Source: Gillisella vitis (GTDB taxonomy: Bacteria > Pseudomonadota > Alphaproteobacteria > Rhizobiales > Rhizobiaceae). From it: a DNA stretch of 64,000 nucleotides. This document shows positions 8,042 through 17,225 of this stretch, piece by piece. Position 1 is the first letter of the stretch; each line of letters starts with the position of its first letter. The stretch covers positions 124,001 through 188,000 of the forward strand of contig WPHV01000002.1 of NCBI GenBank assembly GCA_009744235.1. The letters run 5' to 3'. Position numbers and translations under genes: made by a program. The notes below the pieces were generated by a model. It saw only the letters and a list, made by a program, of their open reading frames with translations. It was not told the origin of the DNA and ran no database searches.

Positions 8042-8665
8042 TTATAGCTGTTCGAATTGGTTGAACCGGCCACGAACAAGACGTCGATAATCATCAATGA
8101 TCACGGCGCCTTTTTCTTCATTCTCATGCAAGGCCAGACGAATTGCAGCGCTGGCGAGCTGGAATAGCAAATAGACGGCGCGCGCATATTCCTGCCTGCA
8201 ACTTTCCGCCAGAAAGCCCTGTGTACTCCGACTGAACTGATCGGCCTGCCGGAGGGTTTCCTGGATGTCGAGGTCATGCAGTGCCTTGTCAGCATGGACG
8301 GCATCGAGCAGGTCCTGCACAGCAGGGTCGCTCCGGACGCGATTATAATAGAAATCAACGATCATTTCCGCCGCATCGCCAATACCAGAGGCATCCTCAA
8401 TGTCCTGAAGAGCCGTATCGATGACTTCGCGGGTTCCCTGGGAATATCGTTCAAAAAGCGTAGCGATGACTGCGGTTCTGTTTGGAAAGTAATGGTAGAC
8501 GGTCGCCAGAGACATGTCGCTTGCCGTGGCAATGCCGCGCATGGTGACAGCAGCGCTGCCTTTTTGACCAATCAGCTCCATTGCTGCCGAAAGGATATCG
8601 TCAATACGGTCTCTGCTGCGCTCCTGGCGGGGCTGCCTCCGCAATGTCTTTTGGTCGCTCGTCAT
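8042..8665 (-). CDS. TetR-family transcriptional regulator
   Basis: A 207-residue repressor. Residues ~15-65 form the TetR DNA-binding domain (DDILSAAMELIGQKG, then TMRGIATASDMSLATVYHYF). The rest is the ligand and dimer domain. ATG 8665 has GGAG 6 nt upstream. It is divergent from the FAD oxidase gene at 8871; the palindrome TGACAC-A-GTGTCA lies 54 nt from its own start. A near-copy lies beyond its 3' end in front of the SnoaL-like gene. I infer that it represses itself, the FAD oxidase/PLP enzyme pair and perhaps the SnoaL-like operon. Ligand unknown. Confidence 0.9.
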   Translation of the reverse strand: MTSDQKTLRRQPRQERSRDRIDDILSAAMELIGQKGSAAVTMRGIATASDMSLATVYHYFPNRTAVIATLFERYSQGTREVIDTALQDIEDASGIGDAAEMIVDFYYNRVRSDPAVQDLLDAVHADKALHDLDIQETLRQADQFSRSTQGFLAESCRQEYARAVYLLFQLASAAIRLALHENEEKGAVIIDDYRRLVRGRFNQFEQL

Positions 8666-8718
8666 AGCGTGCTCCGCTTTCGAGTTGACAAATTTGTGAC
8701 ATACGCCAAAGTAAAAAT

Positions 8719-8731
8719 TGACACAGTGTCA
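8719..8731. promoter_or_regulatory. Putative TetR operator copy 2
   Basis: A perfect 13-bp palindrome, TGACAC-A-GTGTCA, in the 205-bp divergent region between tetR and the FAD oxidase gene. It overlaps a TTGACA (8718-8723) that could be a plus-strand -35 box. A near-identical site is at 7645-7657. Confidence 0.6.
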
Positions 8732-8870
8732 GCTTTTCTCAATTACGATAGCAAATGGGCATGCTGGCGCACAGTGAGAAAGCAGAAATGATTGGGGTTA
8801 CATAAAAATGGCCTTAAGGCCCGCCGGTCGGTGTGGCCGAACAAGCCTCCTATAAACAGAGGAAGTTACG

Positions 8871-10160
8871 ATGGTTTCAGGCGAAAATGTATCGTGGAGC
8901 AATTGGTCAGGCACCGTTGAGACCCAGCTGAAAGCAATTCTTCGTCCCAGCACGAATGAAGAGTTGAAGAATACCATCCGCTCGGCGCCAGGACCGCTCC
9001 GGCTCGTTGGCTCGGGCCATTCATTTACGCCGCTTGTCTCGACCCCTGGAACGATCGTCGATCTGTCGGCTTTGTCCGGTTTGATCGATTATGACAGTGA
9101 CGCCCTGACCGCAACGATTGGAGCGGGTACCAAGCTGAGCGATCTGACGGAATTGCTCGCCGGGCTCGGTCAAGCGCTGCCCAACATGGGCGATATCGAC
9201 AAGCAGTCTGTCGCCGGCGCGCTTGGTACCGCAACGCATGGTTCGGGCCTTAGCCTGGGGGCTTATCACACGCTGTTGAAAGGCATGCAATTCATCGATG
9301 GTCGCGGCACGCACCGGGAATTTATAGCCGGACGCGATGACGAGATGATCCATGCGACCGGCGTGACGCTTGGTAGTTTCGGAGCCTTGACTGCCGTTAC
9401 CTTTCAGAATGTACCGGCTTATAATCTGCGCCGCAAGCGGACAATGATATCGATTGGCGATACGCTTGAAAACTTCGAAAGCTTGATGTCAGCCCATCGA
9501 TCGGCAGAGATTTTCTTTGTTCCCTTTGCCAATCATGCGCTTTTTCAGACACTGGATATCACTGACGAACCGGGTGATTTTCAAGTGACCTCGGAGGACG
9601 AAGACGGTCTTGCGACGCTGAAGAAACTCAGAACCTTTCTGCGATGGTTTCCCGGCTTGCGACGCAAATTGATCGGCAATGCCATGGCGAAGCTGTCCGA
9701 CGAGGAGGCCGTGGGTGAATGGATGAAGGTCTATGTCACCGACCGCCAGACCAAGTTCAACGAAATGGAATATCATCTGCCGTTTGAAGAGGGAGCCGGC
9801 GCTCTGGCAGAGATCATCGAACTGATTGAGAAGCGCTTTCCGGAAATCTACTTTCCCATTGAAGTCCGCACCGTCAAAGGGGACGAATTCTGGCTCAGCC
9901 CCTTCTACAAGCGTGACACGTGTTCCATAGCCATTCATCACGGCATCGGTGAAAATCCGGCAGCGTTCTTCCTTGCTGCGGAAGCCGTGTTCCGTAAGCG
10001 GGGTGGGCGACCGCATTGGGGTAAATTGCATAACCTGAGGGCTGCCGATCTGGTCGGCATCTATCCGCGATTTAAGGATGCAATGGAGATCAGATCAGAA
10101 ATAGATCCAGAAAATCGCTTTATCTCGCCTTACATGGCGACGCTGCTTGGGGTGCGATAA
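8871..10160 (+). CDS. FAD-linked oxidase, D-arabinono-1,4-lactone oxidase type
   Basis: A 429-residue VAO-fold flavoprotein. The N-terminal PCMH FAD domain (~20-200) has the GSGHSFTPL motif whose His forms the covalent FAD link in aldonolactone and alditol oxidases, plus SVAGALGTATHGSG. The C-terminal ALO domain ends with the typical HWGKLHNL and DPENRF motifs. It probably oxidises a sugar lactone or polyol with oxygen, giving H2O2. GAGGAAG is 5 nt before ATG 8871. Its stop overlaps the start of the PLP enzyme (TAATG), so the two are made together. The substrate cannot be decided between aldonolactone and alditol. Confidence 0.85.
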   Translation: MVSGENVSWSNWSGTVETQLKAILRPSTNEELKNTIRSAPGPLRLVGSGHSFTPLVSTPGTIVDLSALSGLIDYDSDALTATIGAGTKLSDLTELLAGLGQALPNMGDIDKQSVAGALGTATHGSGLSLGAYHTLLKGMQFIDGRGTHREFIAGRDDEMIHATGVTLGSFGALTAVTFQNVPAYNLRRKRTMISIGDTLENFESLMSAHRSAEIFFVPFANHALFQTLDITDEPGDFQVTSEDEDGLATLKKLRTFLRWFPGLRRKLIGNAMAKLSDEEAVGEWMKVYVTDRQTKFNEMEYHLPFEEGAGALAEIIELIEKRFPEIYFPIEVRTVKGDEFWLSPFYKRDTCSIAIHHGIGENPAAFFLAAEAVFRKRGGRPHWGKLHNLRAADLVGIYPRFKDAMEIRSEIDPENRFISPYMATLLGVR

Positions 10161-11326
10161 TGGCTGAAGCCGACTATTTCCGGATGCTCTCCGAAGCACT
10201 TTCCCAGGCCGACCTGTTTCGTCCCGTGCTTGTTGTCGATCGAGATCGGCTCGATGCAAATATTGCCACGATTGCACGCGGTCTTGCGCCGGGTCTTGGC
10301 TTACGGGTCGTCGATAAGTCTCTGTCATCGATCCCATTGCTTGAGCGCATTCTGACGCAAGCCGGAACGATGCGCCTGATGAGCTTCCATCTGCCGATGA
10401 CCTGTGCCGTATTGGAGGCGTTCCCGAAGGCAGAAATCCTGTACGGGAAACCGCTTCCCACAAGAGCGCTTGCGGCGTGGATGCGGCTCGCTTCTCCGCA
10501 TCTGGTCGCGGATCTTCTGCGCCGCACCGTGTTTCTGATCGATAGCCCGGACCGGCTCGATCAATATGCGGCACTGGCGCGCGAAGCGGGGCAAACAATC
10601 AGAATAGCCTTTGAGACGGATACCGGCATGCATCGCGGTGGGTTCGAAACGCCTGATGCGCTGGCTGCCATCTGCGCCCGTGCCGTTCAGCAAAAGGAAT
10701 TGAGAATAGAGGGGCTTGTCGGCTATGAGGCGCATATCCCGGAGGTTGCGCGTCTCATTGGAGGTGCTGCGGAACAGGAGAAAGTTGTCTCGCGTATCAA
10801 GGCTTTTGTTTCGGTCTTTCCGCATGGCGCATGTACCATCGTCAATACGGGAGGCAGTAAAACCGCGCTCTCCTATCATGATGCCGGTGCCGCGAATGAA
10901 GTCTCCGTGGGCTCGGCTTTCCTGAAACCGACGGATTTCGACATGCCCTCTCTTCAGGCCGTGCAGCCTGCCGTGTTTATTGCCACGCCCGTGTTGAAAG
11001 TGGAGGAGGTTCGCCTGCCGGGGCCTCCGCTGCTGACAAGCCTGATGCAAGCGACAGGTCTTTTCCCGCGCAAGGGGTGTTTTCTCTATGGCGGCAAGTG
11101 GATGGCCAAGCCGGTTTTTCCCAAAGGCATGCGGGAAAACAGGATCTGGGGGCTTTCATCCAATCAGCAGTTAATGGCTCTCCCTTACGACAGTACCTTA
11201 AAGCCAGATGATTTTGCTTTCTTTCGCCCAACCCAGAGCGAGGCAGTGCTGCAACATTTTGACGGAATTCATGTTCTTTCAAAAGGCCAGATAATAGAAA
11301 CCTGGCCCACTCTTCCGCCCGGTTGA
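10160..11326 (+). CDS. DSD1/alanine-racemase-fold PLP enzyme
   Basis: A 388-residue fold-type III PLP protein resembling D-threonine aldolase and D-serine dehydratase (DSD1). The N-terminal barrel has the PLP lysine in LRVVDKSL, and phosphate-binding segments NTGGSKTA and NEVSVGSAF; the C-terminal beta-domain follows. In DSD1-type enzymes a C-terminal P-x-H-x-C segment supplies zinc ligands; here the equivalent reads RPTQSEAV, with Gln and Glu in place of His and Cys. Metal-dependent beta-elimination or aldol cleavage may therefore be altered. It overlaps the FAD oxidase stop by one base. Reaction unknown; racemisation, elimination or retro-aldol of a D-hydroxy-amino acid are the family options. 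Confidence 0.75.
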   Translation: MAEADYFRMLSEALSQADLFRPVLVVDRDRLDANIATIARGLAPGLGLRVVDKSLSSIPLLERILTQAGTMRLMSFHLPMTCAVLEAFPKAEILYGKPLPTRALAAWMRLASPHLVADLLRRTVFLIDSPDRLDQYAALAREAGQTIRIAFETDTGMHRGGFETPDALAAICARAVQQKELRIEGLVGYEAHIPEVARLIGGAAEQEKVVSRIKAFVSVFPHGACTIVNTGGSKTALSYHDAGAANEVSVGSAFLKPTDFDMPSLQAVQPAVFIATPVLKVEEVRLPGPPLLTSLMQATGLFPRKGCFLYGGKWMAKPVFPKGMRENRIWGLSSNQQLMALPYDSTLKPDDFAFFRPTQSEAVLQHFDGIHVLSKGQIIETWPTLPPG

Positions 11327-11347
11327 CAGGGCGCCCGGTTGACAGGG
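11316..11347. repeat. 16-bp tandem duplication across a stop codon
   Basis: CGCCCGGTTGACAGGG occurs twice without a gap (11316-11331, 11332-11347). The first copy contains the TGA stop of the PLP enzyme, so the second repeats the stop outside the gene. It looks like a recent slippage event with no effect on the protein. Confidence 0.85.
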
Positions 11348-11365
11348 TAGGCTTGTGATATTTTC

Positions 11366-11400
11366 AGGCACCGGTTCCATTTCAGTTCCGGTGCCTTTTT
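11366..11400 (+). terminator. Rho-independent terminator
   Basis: Arms AGGCACCGG (11366-11374) and CCGGTGCCT (11388-11396) are followed by a T5 run. It ends the FAD oxidase/PLP enzyme operon and stands 46 bp before the end of the convergent FadL gene. Confidence 0.85.
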
Positions 11401-11445
11401 AGTCTCGTGGCTTATAAATCTCATTCAAAATTGCCATTGGCATAC

Positions 11446-12627
11446 TCAGAATTCGATCAGATAACCCAACCCTACCGCGACGGCCCAGTCATGCTTGGCG
11501 GTAGCATCATAGGTCGCTCCGGCGCTGACGCTCTGTGAACCGGCAGTGAGGTAAGACACGGAGGTTCCGAGATCGAATTTACCGAATTTGGTTTTGTACT
11601 CTGCGCCTAATCCGAGGGACCACGTGTCGGTGGTGATATCTGCTCCGGTTCCGACGCCTTCATCCCAGGTTACGTTGATGGTTCCAGAGAGTTTTTCTGT
11701 AAATTCATGACCTACACCAATCTGCACCGTATAGCCGTCCTTGTAGTTGAAGGCCTTGTTGCTTGTGCCAAGCCCGGTGACGTCATATCTGAAGTTCTGA
11801 AGAACGCTCCAGTCTGTCCAGGTCAAGGAACCGTAAACTAGCCAACCCGGCGCTACGCCGGTCTGGGCAGACAGCTTGATCGACTGAGGCAGGGTTCCGG
11901 TTCCATCAGCCGGCGCCGTGTCTGTCACACCGGCGGCGGCGGCAAGCGCTGAGGGCGTAAATGTCCCTTCCGCATCGTGCGACACCTGCGACCGGTACAT
12001 GATCTGAAAACGCATGGCATATTCGGGAATGTCGTAAGCGGCGCCCACTCGGTAGCCTAAAGCACCGTCATCCTTCAGTCGAATGTTACCGTAAAGGGTA
12101 TTTTCCTTGTACTCGAAACTTTCCAGAAAGACGCCGCCGATCATGTAAAAGCGGCCCGGCCCTGCGTCCACCCGCACATCGCAGGTCGCACCATATTCAT
12201 CCGTCGAAAACTGCATTTTTGAGGTGGGATTGACGAGTGCCAATCCCTGACTCACAGCTGTGGTATATTCGGCGTTCTGCGCCTCGCTTCCATACGTTGC
12301 AGAGGCGCCAAATGGTTGCGTATACGTCAAAGCGCAGGCAATACCGGAACCAAGCGTTGCCTTGACGGCGGCGCTTGGTATCCAAAACTCATCCGAATAG
12401 GCTTTATCAGAGGCACGTGCGCCGTTCAGGGTTGAAAATGAGCGGCTTGGTGAGACATATATAGCTCCGCTCCGTAAACTATAGTTTCCATCCGTAAAGA
12501 GAATATCAGTGTCGGCCTCGCCGCGGCTAAAGCCGCCCGCGACTGCAACGTAAGGCACAAACGATATTGCACCCACCCATATTGCCAGCGCAAATTGAGG
12601 CACTCGCCAAGAATATTGACTGCTCAT
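11446..12627 (-). CDS. OmpP1/FadL-family outer-membrane transporter
   Basis: A 393-residue outer-membrane beta-barrel channel for hydrophobic molecules. It has a signal peptide (hydrophobic core ~8-28, AVAGGFSR around the cleavage site), a long hatch-like N-terminus, alternating beta-strands and a terminal aromatic residue (YLIEF). In the family it takes up long-chain fatty acids or aromatic hydrocarbons. ATG 12627 follows AAAGGG and an A-rich leader; a longer frame from 12729 would put 34 hydrophilic residues before the signal peptide. It stands alone between a convergent terminator and a 535-bp upstream gap. The neighbouring ALDH and oxygenases make a hydrophobic or aromatic substrate plausible. 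Confidence 0.85.
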   Translation of the reverse strand: MSSQYSWRVPQFALAIWVGAISFVPYVAVAGGFSRGEADTDILFTDGNYSLRSGAIYVSPSRSFSTLNGARASDKAYSDEFWIPSAAVKATLGSGIACALTYTQPFGASATYGSEAQNAEYTTAVSQGLALVNPTSKMQFSTDEYGATCDVRVDAGPGRFYMIGGVFLESFEYKENTLYGNIRLKDDGALGYRVGAAYDIPEYAMRFQIMYRSQVSHDAEGTFTPSALAAAAGVTDTAPADGTGTLPQSIKLSAQTGVAPGWLVYGSLTWTDWSVLQNFRYDVTGLGTSNKAFNYKDGYTVQIGVGHEFTEKLSGTINVTWDEGVGTGADITTDTWSLGLGAEYKTKFGKFDLGTSVSYLTAGSQSVSAGATYDATAKHDWAVAVGLGYLIEF

Positions 12628-13162
12628 TTCGTTCCCTTTTTTTATGTAGCATCGACGACATCGAGTTCCCGAAATTATTATTTCCCAGTTTTCGGTTTGA
12701 TGCTTTCCTGCATTCTCAGTATCGATCACCCCCGGTATTGTTTAGGGTGCTATTCATTCGGTGCCGGTCTCGATTGATGTCTTTAAACAGGTCGTTTCCT
12801 CCAGCGGAGGGATGGCCGAACTGCAACATATCAAAGACCGGTAATTTGTTGCTTTCTCCCTCGTCAAAGCGAACTGAAATTGCTCAGCATATGGCGGATC
12901 CCCAATTTGATGACGATAAATTGGACCGCGTTTCCATCAAGGGAAAACCTGGTCATATTGGTGTCATATGAGGCCAAGTCTTACCTAGCGGACAGGACGA
13001 TGCTGCTTGTCTGATATCGGGTTCAGATGCTTGCTCCAACCAATGACGCGGCAAGGCCATGATCAGTCTTCAAGGAAACCGATAGCTTACGCAGAAGTCT
13101 GCCGCAGTGGATCCTATATTCACCGGCATGACACGAAAAATTATAGAAAATGACGCTTCATA
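12628..13162. other. Intergenic region upstream of FadL gene
   Basis: No gene is supported. It must hold the fadL-like promoter. A 7-bp inverted repeat CCAATTT/AAATTGG lies at 12902-12908 and 12918-12924, and a small CCTCC-AGC-GGAGG hairpin at about 12797-12809. Neither is strong enough to assign. No clear terminator follows the ALDH gene ending at 13163. Confidence 0.4.
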
Positions 13163-14602
13163 TTAGTCGCGTATCATGAACCTGGCCAGCAATTGCGCCA
13201 AGCGCCCGTAAGGAGGCATAGCGAGGCGTGCGGGGTTGAAAATACGGACTTTTGCAATGCCTCGGGCATGGGAAAAACGCTTGAAGCCCTCATGGCCGTG
13301 ATAGGCCCCCATGCCGCTTGGTCCGATGCCGCCAAAGGGCAGATCATTTTGCGTGATATGCAGCAGGGTGCCATTGATGGTGACATTGCCGGAAATCGTA
13401 TTCAACAGTGTTTTTTTCTCGGTCGCCCGGTTTCCAGTGAAGATGTAGAGCGCCAGAGGACGCGGGCGCTCGCGGACAAATTTCAACGCTGTGTCAAAAT
13501 CCTCATAGGGAATAAGGGGCAGGATTGGTCCGAAGATTTCCTCCTCCATCAGCAAGCAGTCGGCAGGCGGATCGATCACCAGCGTGGGTGCGATCACGCG
13601 CCCTTGAGAGGGCATGGCGATATCAGCAGTGATGAGTTTGGCCCCACGGGCGCGGCATTCCTCAATGCCCTTGAGCAACCGTTCATGCGCTCGAGCCCCG
13701 ACAAGGCTTGAATACTGTTCTTGCCCTGCGTGTTGTGGCCCCGCGTGTTGTGTACCCGCCTGTCGTGGATAAAAAGCCTCTGCCTGAGAGATCAGCGCGG
13801 ATGCAAGGTCTCCAAGTTTTGATTTTTCGACCAGAACATAGTCCGGTGCAATGCAAGTCTGGCCCGCATTCATCAGCTTTCCAAAGGCGATGTCACGGGC
13901 TGCATCGGCAATAGGATAATCCGGGGCGATGAGTGCGGGCGACTTGCCGCCAAGTTCCAGGGTGAGCGGTGTAAGGTTAGCAGCTGCTGACGCCATAACC
14001 TTGCGACCCACCGCCGTTGAGCCGGTGAAAATCAGATGATCGAACGGCAGGGCAGAAAAGGCTGCGGCAATCTCCACCCCTCCTTGGATAACGGCAACCT
14101 CCTCCGGGGAGAAATAAGCTTCGACGAGCTTTGAAAGAAGAGCCGATGTTTCCGGCAGCAATTCCGAAGGCTTGATGATCGCCCGGTTTCCGGCGGCCAA
14201 AATGTCAATCAGCGGTCCAAGGGCCAGCAGAAGCGGATAGTTCCACGGCACCATAATACCAATCACCCCGAGCGGCTGGTATTGAACCCAGTTTGAAAGC
14301 TGCAGAAACTCAATAGAGCGTCCACGGCGTTCGCGTTTCATCCATCGGCGTAGATGAGACCGTGTATGGCGAAGCGCGCCCATGAGCGGAGCAATCTCCA
14401 ACTGCACCGTTTCATGATCGGACCTATGACCAAAATCCCGCGAAACCACATCGCACAGCGCTTGCCGGTTCTCCTTCAGCAATCGGCCGATCCGGTTAAG
14501 GCGGTCCCGACGCAAGGATAGTGACGGATAACTGTCATGCTGGAAGGATTGACGCTGGCGTTCCAGAATAGACTGGAGAGTTTCAATGGCCATATCGAAC
14601 AA
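13163..14602 (-). CDS. Aldehyde dehydrogenase, coniferyl-aldehyde type
   Basis: A 479-residue NAD(P)-dependent ALDH. Key residues are in LTLELGGKSP (general base Glu) and NAGQTCIAPDYV (catalytic Cys); the QTCIAPDYV form and short C-terminus match coniferyl-aldehyde and fatty-aldehyde dehydrogenases. The start seems to be TTG 14602, because GGAG is 6 nt before it, while the in-frame ATG at 14593 is 15 nt away. A short repetitive insert, QHAGPQHAGQ at about residue 285, is unusual. The MFS gene ends 11 bp upstream, so the two form one unit. It should oxidise an aldehyde to its acid, perhaps an aromatic or long-chain one. Confidence 0.88.
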   Translation of the reverse strand: MFDMAIETLQSILERQRQSFQHDSYPSLSLRRDRLNRIGRLLKENRQALCDVVSRDFGHRSDHETVQLEIAPLMGALRHTRSHLRRWMKRERRGRSIEFLQLSNWVQYQPLGVIGIMVPWNYPLLLALGPLIDILAAGNRAIIKPSELLPETSALLSKLVEAYFSPEEVAVIQGGVEIAAAFSALPFDHLIFTGSTAVGRKVMASAAANLTPLTLELGGKSPALIAPDYPIADAARDIAFGKLMNAGQTCIAPDYVLVEKSKLGDLASALISQAEAFYPRQAGTQHAGPQHAGQEQYSSLVGARAHERLLKGIEECRARGAKLITADIAMPSQGRVIAPTLVIDPPADCLLMEEEIFGPILPLIPYEDFDTALKFVRERPRPLALYIFTGNRATEKKTLLNTISGNVTINGTLLHITQNDLPFGGIGPSGMGAYHGHEGFKRFSHARGIAKVRIFNPARLAMPPYGRLAQLLARFMIRD

Positions 14603-14613
14603 GTTTCACTCCG

Positions 14614-15750
14614 CTATTTATTGACGACAGTCGCTGGAAAGCTACGGTGGAGATGGCCAAAGATGATTGCTGCAAAGATCGCCGCGATTGCCAGTGGCAA
14701 GAGACAGGACCAGGCGAAAAGGCTTGGATCGTAACCTTCAAAGATTGGCCCGGCAATTGCGGTTCCCATCGTGCCCCCCAAGACGGCGACCACTAACGTT
14801 CGTGACATCACCGACCCGTCGGGGTCGTTTTCGGTCAGTATACCTGTGATAAACGGGGTCACGATATAGAAACCGATATTAACCAGAACCTGTGTCATGA
14901 CGAAAATCAGGGGTGTTAGCATGGTGAACAGGAAATAGATCGACATCGCCATGATCAGGAAACCCAGCAGCACGGCTGGCAGTCTTTTGGCCTTGTCATG
15001 GGTGAAGGAAGGAATGATCGCTCCCAGGAAGCCTACCAGCGATGATAGGGCGAGATAGAAGCCAACTTCACCATTGCTCAGCCCCACTTTTTCCCCCACA
15101 TAACCGCAGACTGCCCATTGCGCCGCCTGCACCCCATAAACGAGAAATACAACCATCATTGCAAGCAGCATTTTCCCATTGTTGAGTTTGGTATGACGGC
15201 TTGCCACAGGAAGTCGGGAAGAGCGCCTGGCGACGAAAAAAACAAGTGGTGCCAAGATGACGGTAAACGCCCCCAGCATGAGAAAGACAGGCGCTCCGGC
15301 GTCGGCCGGTGGCATCAATGATACCACAAAAAGCAGCAGCCCCATGGCGGTTCCGCCAATCAGGCTAAGCGCGCCCCAGTATCTCTCGGCATTGGCAAGC
15401 GAGGCGAGGCTCATCGAAACGAGGCTGAACAAGGCGCCTTCCCCCAGGCCGGTTGCAAATCTTGCAGTGGCAAGACTGTAAGGGTTTTGAAGCCAGAAAC
15501 TCAGTGCTTCTCCGGCTATGACCGCGACAATGCCGCCAATCGCTACTGCTTTCCATGATCTAAGTGCCAATTTGGCTAGGAATATCCCGTAAAACGCAAT
15601 GCCTGCGAGTTCCGCGCTGGCGACGATTGTCGCCATTGCTTCGCTATAGCCGGTCAGTTTGCTCATCGACAGAACGACGACGGGCATGACCATTGTCCCA
15701 TTCAGTGCTACCGCATAGGCGGCACTCAAGCCGAGTATCCATAAAAGCAT
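14614..15750 (-). CDS. MFS transporter
   Basis: A 378-residue protein with 11-12 hydrophobic segments and a compact major-facilitator plan. Motifs are weak, but GEGALFSLVSM and the central charged loop (VARRSSRLPVASRHTK) fit. ATG 15750 is chosen because GGGAG (15758-15762) is 7 nt away; the ATG at 15756 would have only 1 nt. It is the first gene of the unit with the ALDH and probably brings in the aldehyde precursor. It could equally export a product. The divergent AraC gene at 16194 may regulate it. Confidence 0.8.
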   Translation of the reverse strand: MLLWILGLSAAYAVALNGTMVMPVVVLSMSKLTGYSEAMATIVASAELAGIAFYGIFLAKLALRSWKAVAIGGIVAVIAGEALSFWLQNPYSLATARFATGLGEGALFSLVSMSLASLANAERYWGALSLIGGTAMGLLLFVVSLMPPADAGAPVFLMLGAFTVILAPLVFFVARRSSRLPVASRHTKLNNGKMLLAMMVVFLVYGVQAAQWAVCGYVGEKVGLSNGEVGFYLALSSLVGFLGAIIPSFTHDKAKRLPAVLLGFLIMAMSIYFLFTMLTPLIFVMTQVLVNIGFYIVTPFITGILTENDPDGSVMSRTLVVAVLGGTMGTAIAGPIFEGYDPSLFAWSCLLPLAIAAIFAAIIFGHLHRSFPATVVNK

Positions 15751-16193
15751 CGTCATTCTCCCAGAGAGCTTGCCCCTCAGAGAGGTTGGTCCCTAGAGAG
15801 GCCGGGTCGCTTTTCGCTTACCCAATGTTCCGCCTGTTATTATTGTCCGGCCCTTGAAGAGCGCGGTGAAATTCAGAATAGGAGGACGACACCGCATCAC
15901 AAGGGAGTTCGGGGACACTGTGGTATCATATCCGGCCAATCTATCTCCCAGGACATCCCCGGCATTGACTGTCGTCATGGAGGTGTCTTTGTATTTCATG
16001 CTCCGCGCAGCGGATATACTCGGCCCGAATGGACAACAGTATGCGGAGGTATATTGTACAGTTGGGGTAAATGCCGCATGATACCCGCTATTTCCGGTCA
16101 TAACCGGCTCTGTTGAAGGAGAATTGAGCAGGAAGCCGGCATGGCTGGCGCGGGGGGGAATGGACGTGGAGGATAAGTCATAAGGGGGGTCTG
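15751..16193. other. Divergent intergenic region, MFS/ALDH versus AraC
   Basis: 443 bp with open frames of up to 102 codons but no ribosome sites or domains. It should hold the two divergent promoters. I see no strong palindrome. Confidence 0.4.
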
Positions 16194-17225
16194 ATGAAGA
16201 CAGTCGATGCGCGTTACGTGACTGCCAATATCCCGGCGTTTCTCATTCGTAGCCTCGTGATGACGCTCACGGATTTTGGCCTCGACGCCTCGCGATTAAC
16301 GGCTGGCCTCGGCATTCCCATGGAGGATCTCGCCGACCCAGCCTGTCGGGTTTCTTTTCGCCAGGGACGTGAGGCGATCCTGCGCGCCATGAAAATGACC
16401 AGGGGCAAGGCGCTTGGATTGGAGACCGGGATTCGTGAAAAGATTACCTCTGTCGGCCTTGTCGGTTATGTGATGATAACGGCAGCGACTGTGGGTGATG
16501 CGGTTAAGCTTGGTCTCGACCTGCAAAAAGATACCGGCAGCATGCTGGAATTCGACACCAGGGAAAGCCCGGAGGGTGTCGTCGTCACGGCAGCGAGCCG
16601 TTTTCACGATCCCGACATCTATGTTTTCCTGGTGGAAGAGGCTTTTGCCAGTTTCATGGGGGTCGCACACGGTCTTGTCGGGGAGGGCTTCAAGCCGGTC
16701 CGGGTCGATTTTGCTTATCCGGCGCCAGCGCATACGGAAGCCTATCAACGGGTCTTCGGCTGTCCTATTCGATTTGGCCAGATGGAAAACGCGTTCATCT
16801 ATGATGCCGCCTGGTACAAGCAACCGCTGCTGACGTCCGATCCTCTTAGCCACCGCCAGCTTCTTGAATTCATGGCTTATAACCGGGCCCGAAGCCGCGA
16901 GGCAGCCGAAATTATCGAATCCGTCGAAAGGGTTCTCCGGCAGAAACTGCACAGTCGCACGCATATTTCCAAGGTGGCCCGTGCGCTTGGTATGAGCGAG
17001 CGCACCTTGCGTCGCAGACTTGCCGAGAGCGGGGTTTCCTTCCAATCGCTTCTGGATGATCTTCGCAAGAACCGCACGCTCGAACTGTTGGGCAACAGGA
17101 ATATGTCTGTCGAGCAGATCGCCTTTGCGGTCGGATTTTCGGACCCTCATAATTTCCGGCGCGCCTTCCGACGTTGGACCGGCACCACGCCCGGTGCGCT
17201 TCGTGCGGATCTATCGCCTATTTGA
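16194..17225 (+). CDS. AraC-family regulator with Arabinose_bd-type sensor domain
   Basis: A 343-residue activator of the OruR/ArgR-like subgroup: an N-terminal ~200-residue ligand domain (VSFRQGREAIL and later FGQMENAFIYD) and a C-terminal AraC helix-turn-helix pair (KVARALGMSERTLRRRLAE, IAFAVGFSDPHNFRRAFRRW). AGGGGGG precedes ATG 16194. It lies 130 bp before the kinase operon in the same direction and is divergent from the MFS/ALDH unit, so it may control both. The inducer is unknown. Confidence 0.92.
   Translation: MKTVDARYVTANIPAFLIRSLVMTLTDFGLDASRLTAGLGIPMEDLADPACRVSFRQGREAILRAMKMTRGKALGLETGIREKITSVGLVGYVMITAATVGDAVKLGLDLQKDTGSMLEFDTRESPEGVVVTAASRFHDPDIYVFLVEEAFASFMGVAHGLVGEGFKPVRVDFAYPAPAHTEAYQRVFGCPIRFGQMENAFIYDAAWYKQPLLTSDPLSHRQLLEFMAYNRARSREAAEIIESVERVLRQKLHSRTHISKVARALGMSERTLRRRLAESGVSFQSLLDDLRKNRTLELLGNRNMSVEQIAFAVGFSDPHNFRRAFRRWTGTTPGALRADLSPI

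Noticed and set aside
15793-16101. 102-codon minus-strand gene in the AraC/MFS gap
   Set aside because: No ribosome site, no family, and it covers the region where divergent promoters are expected.
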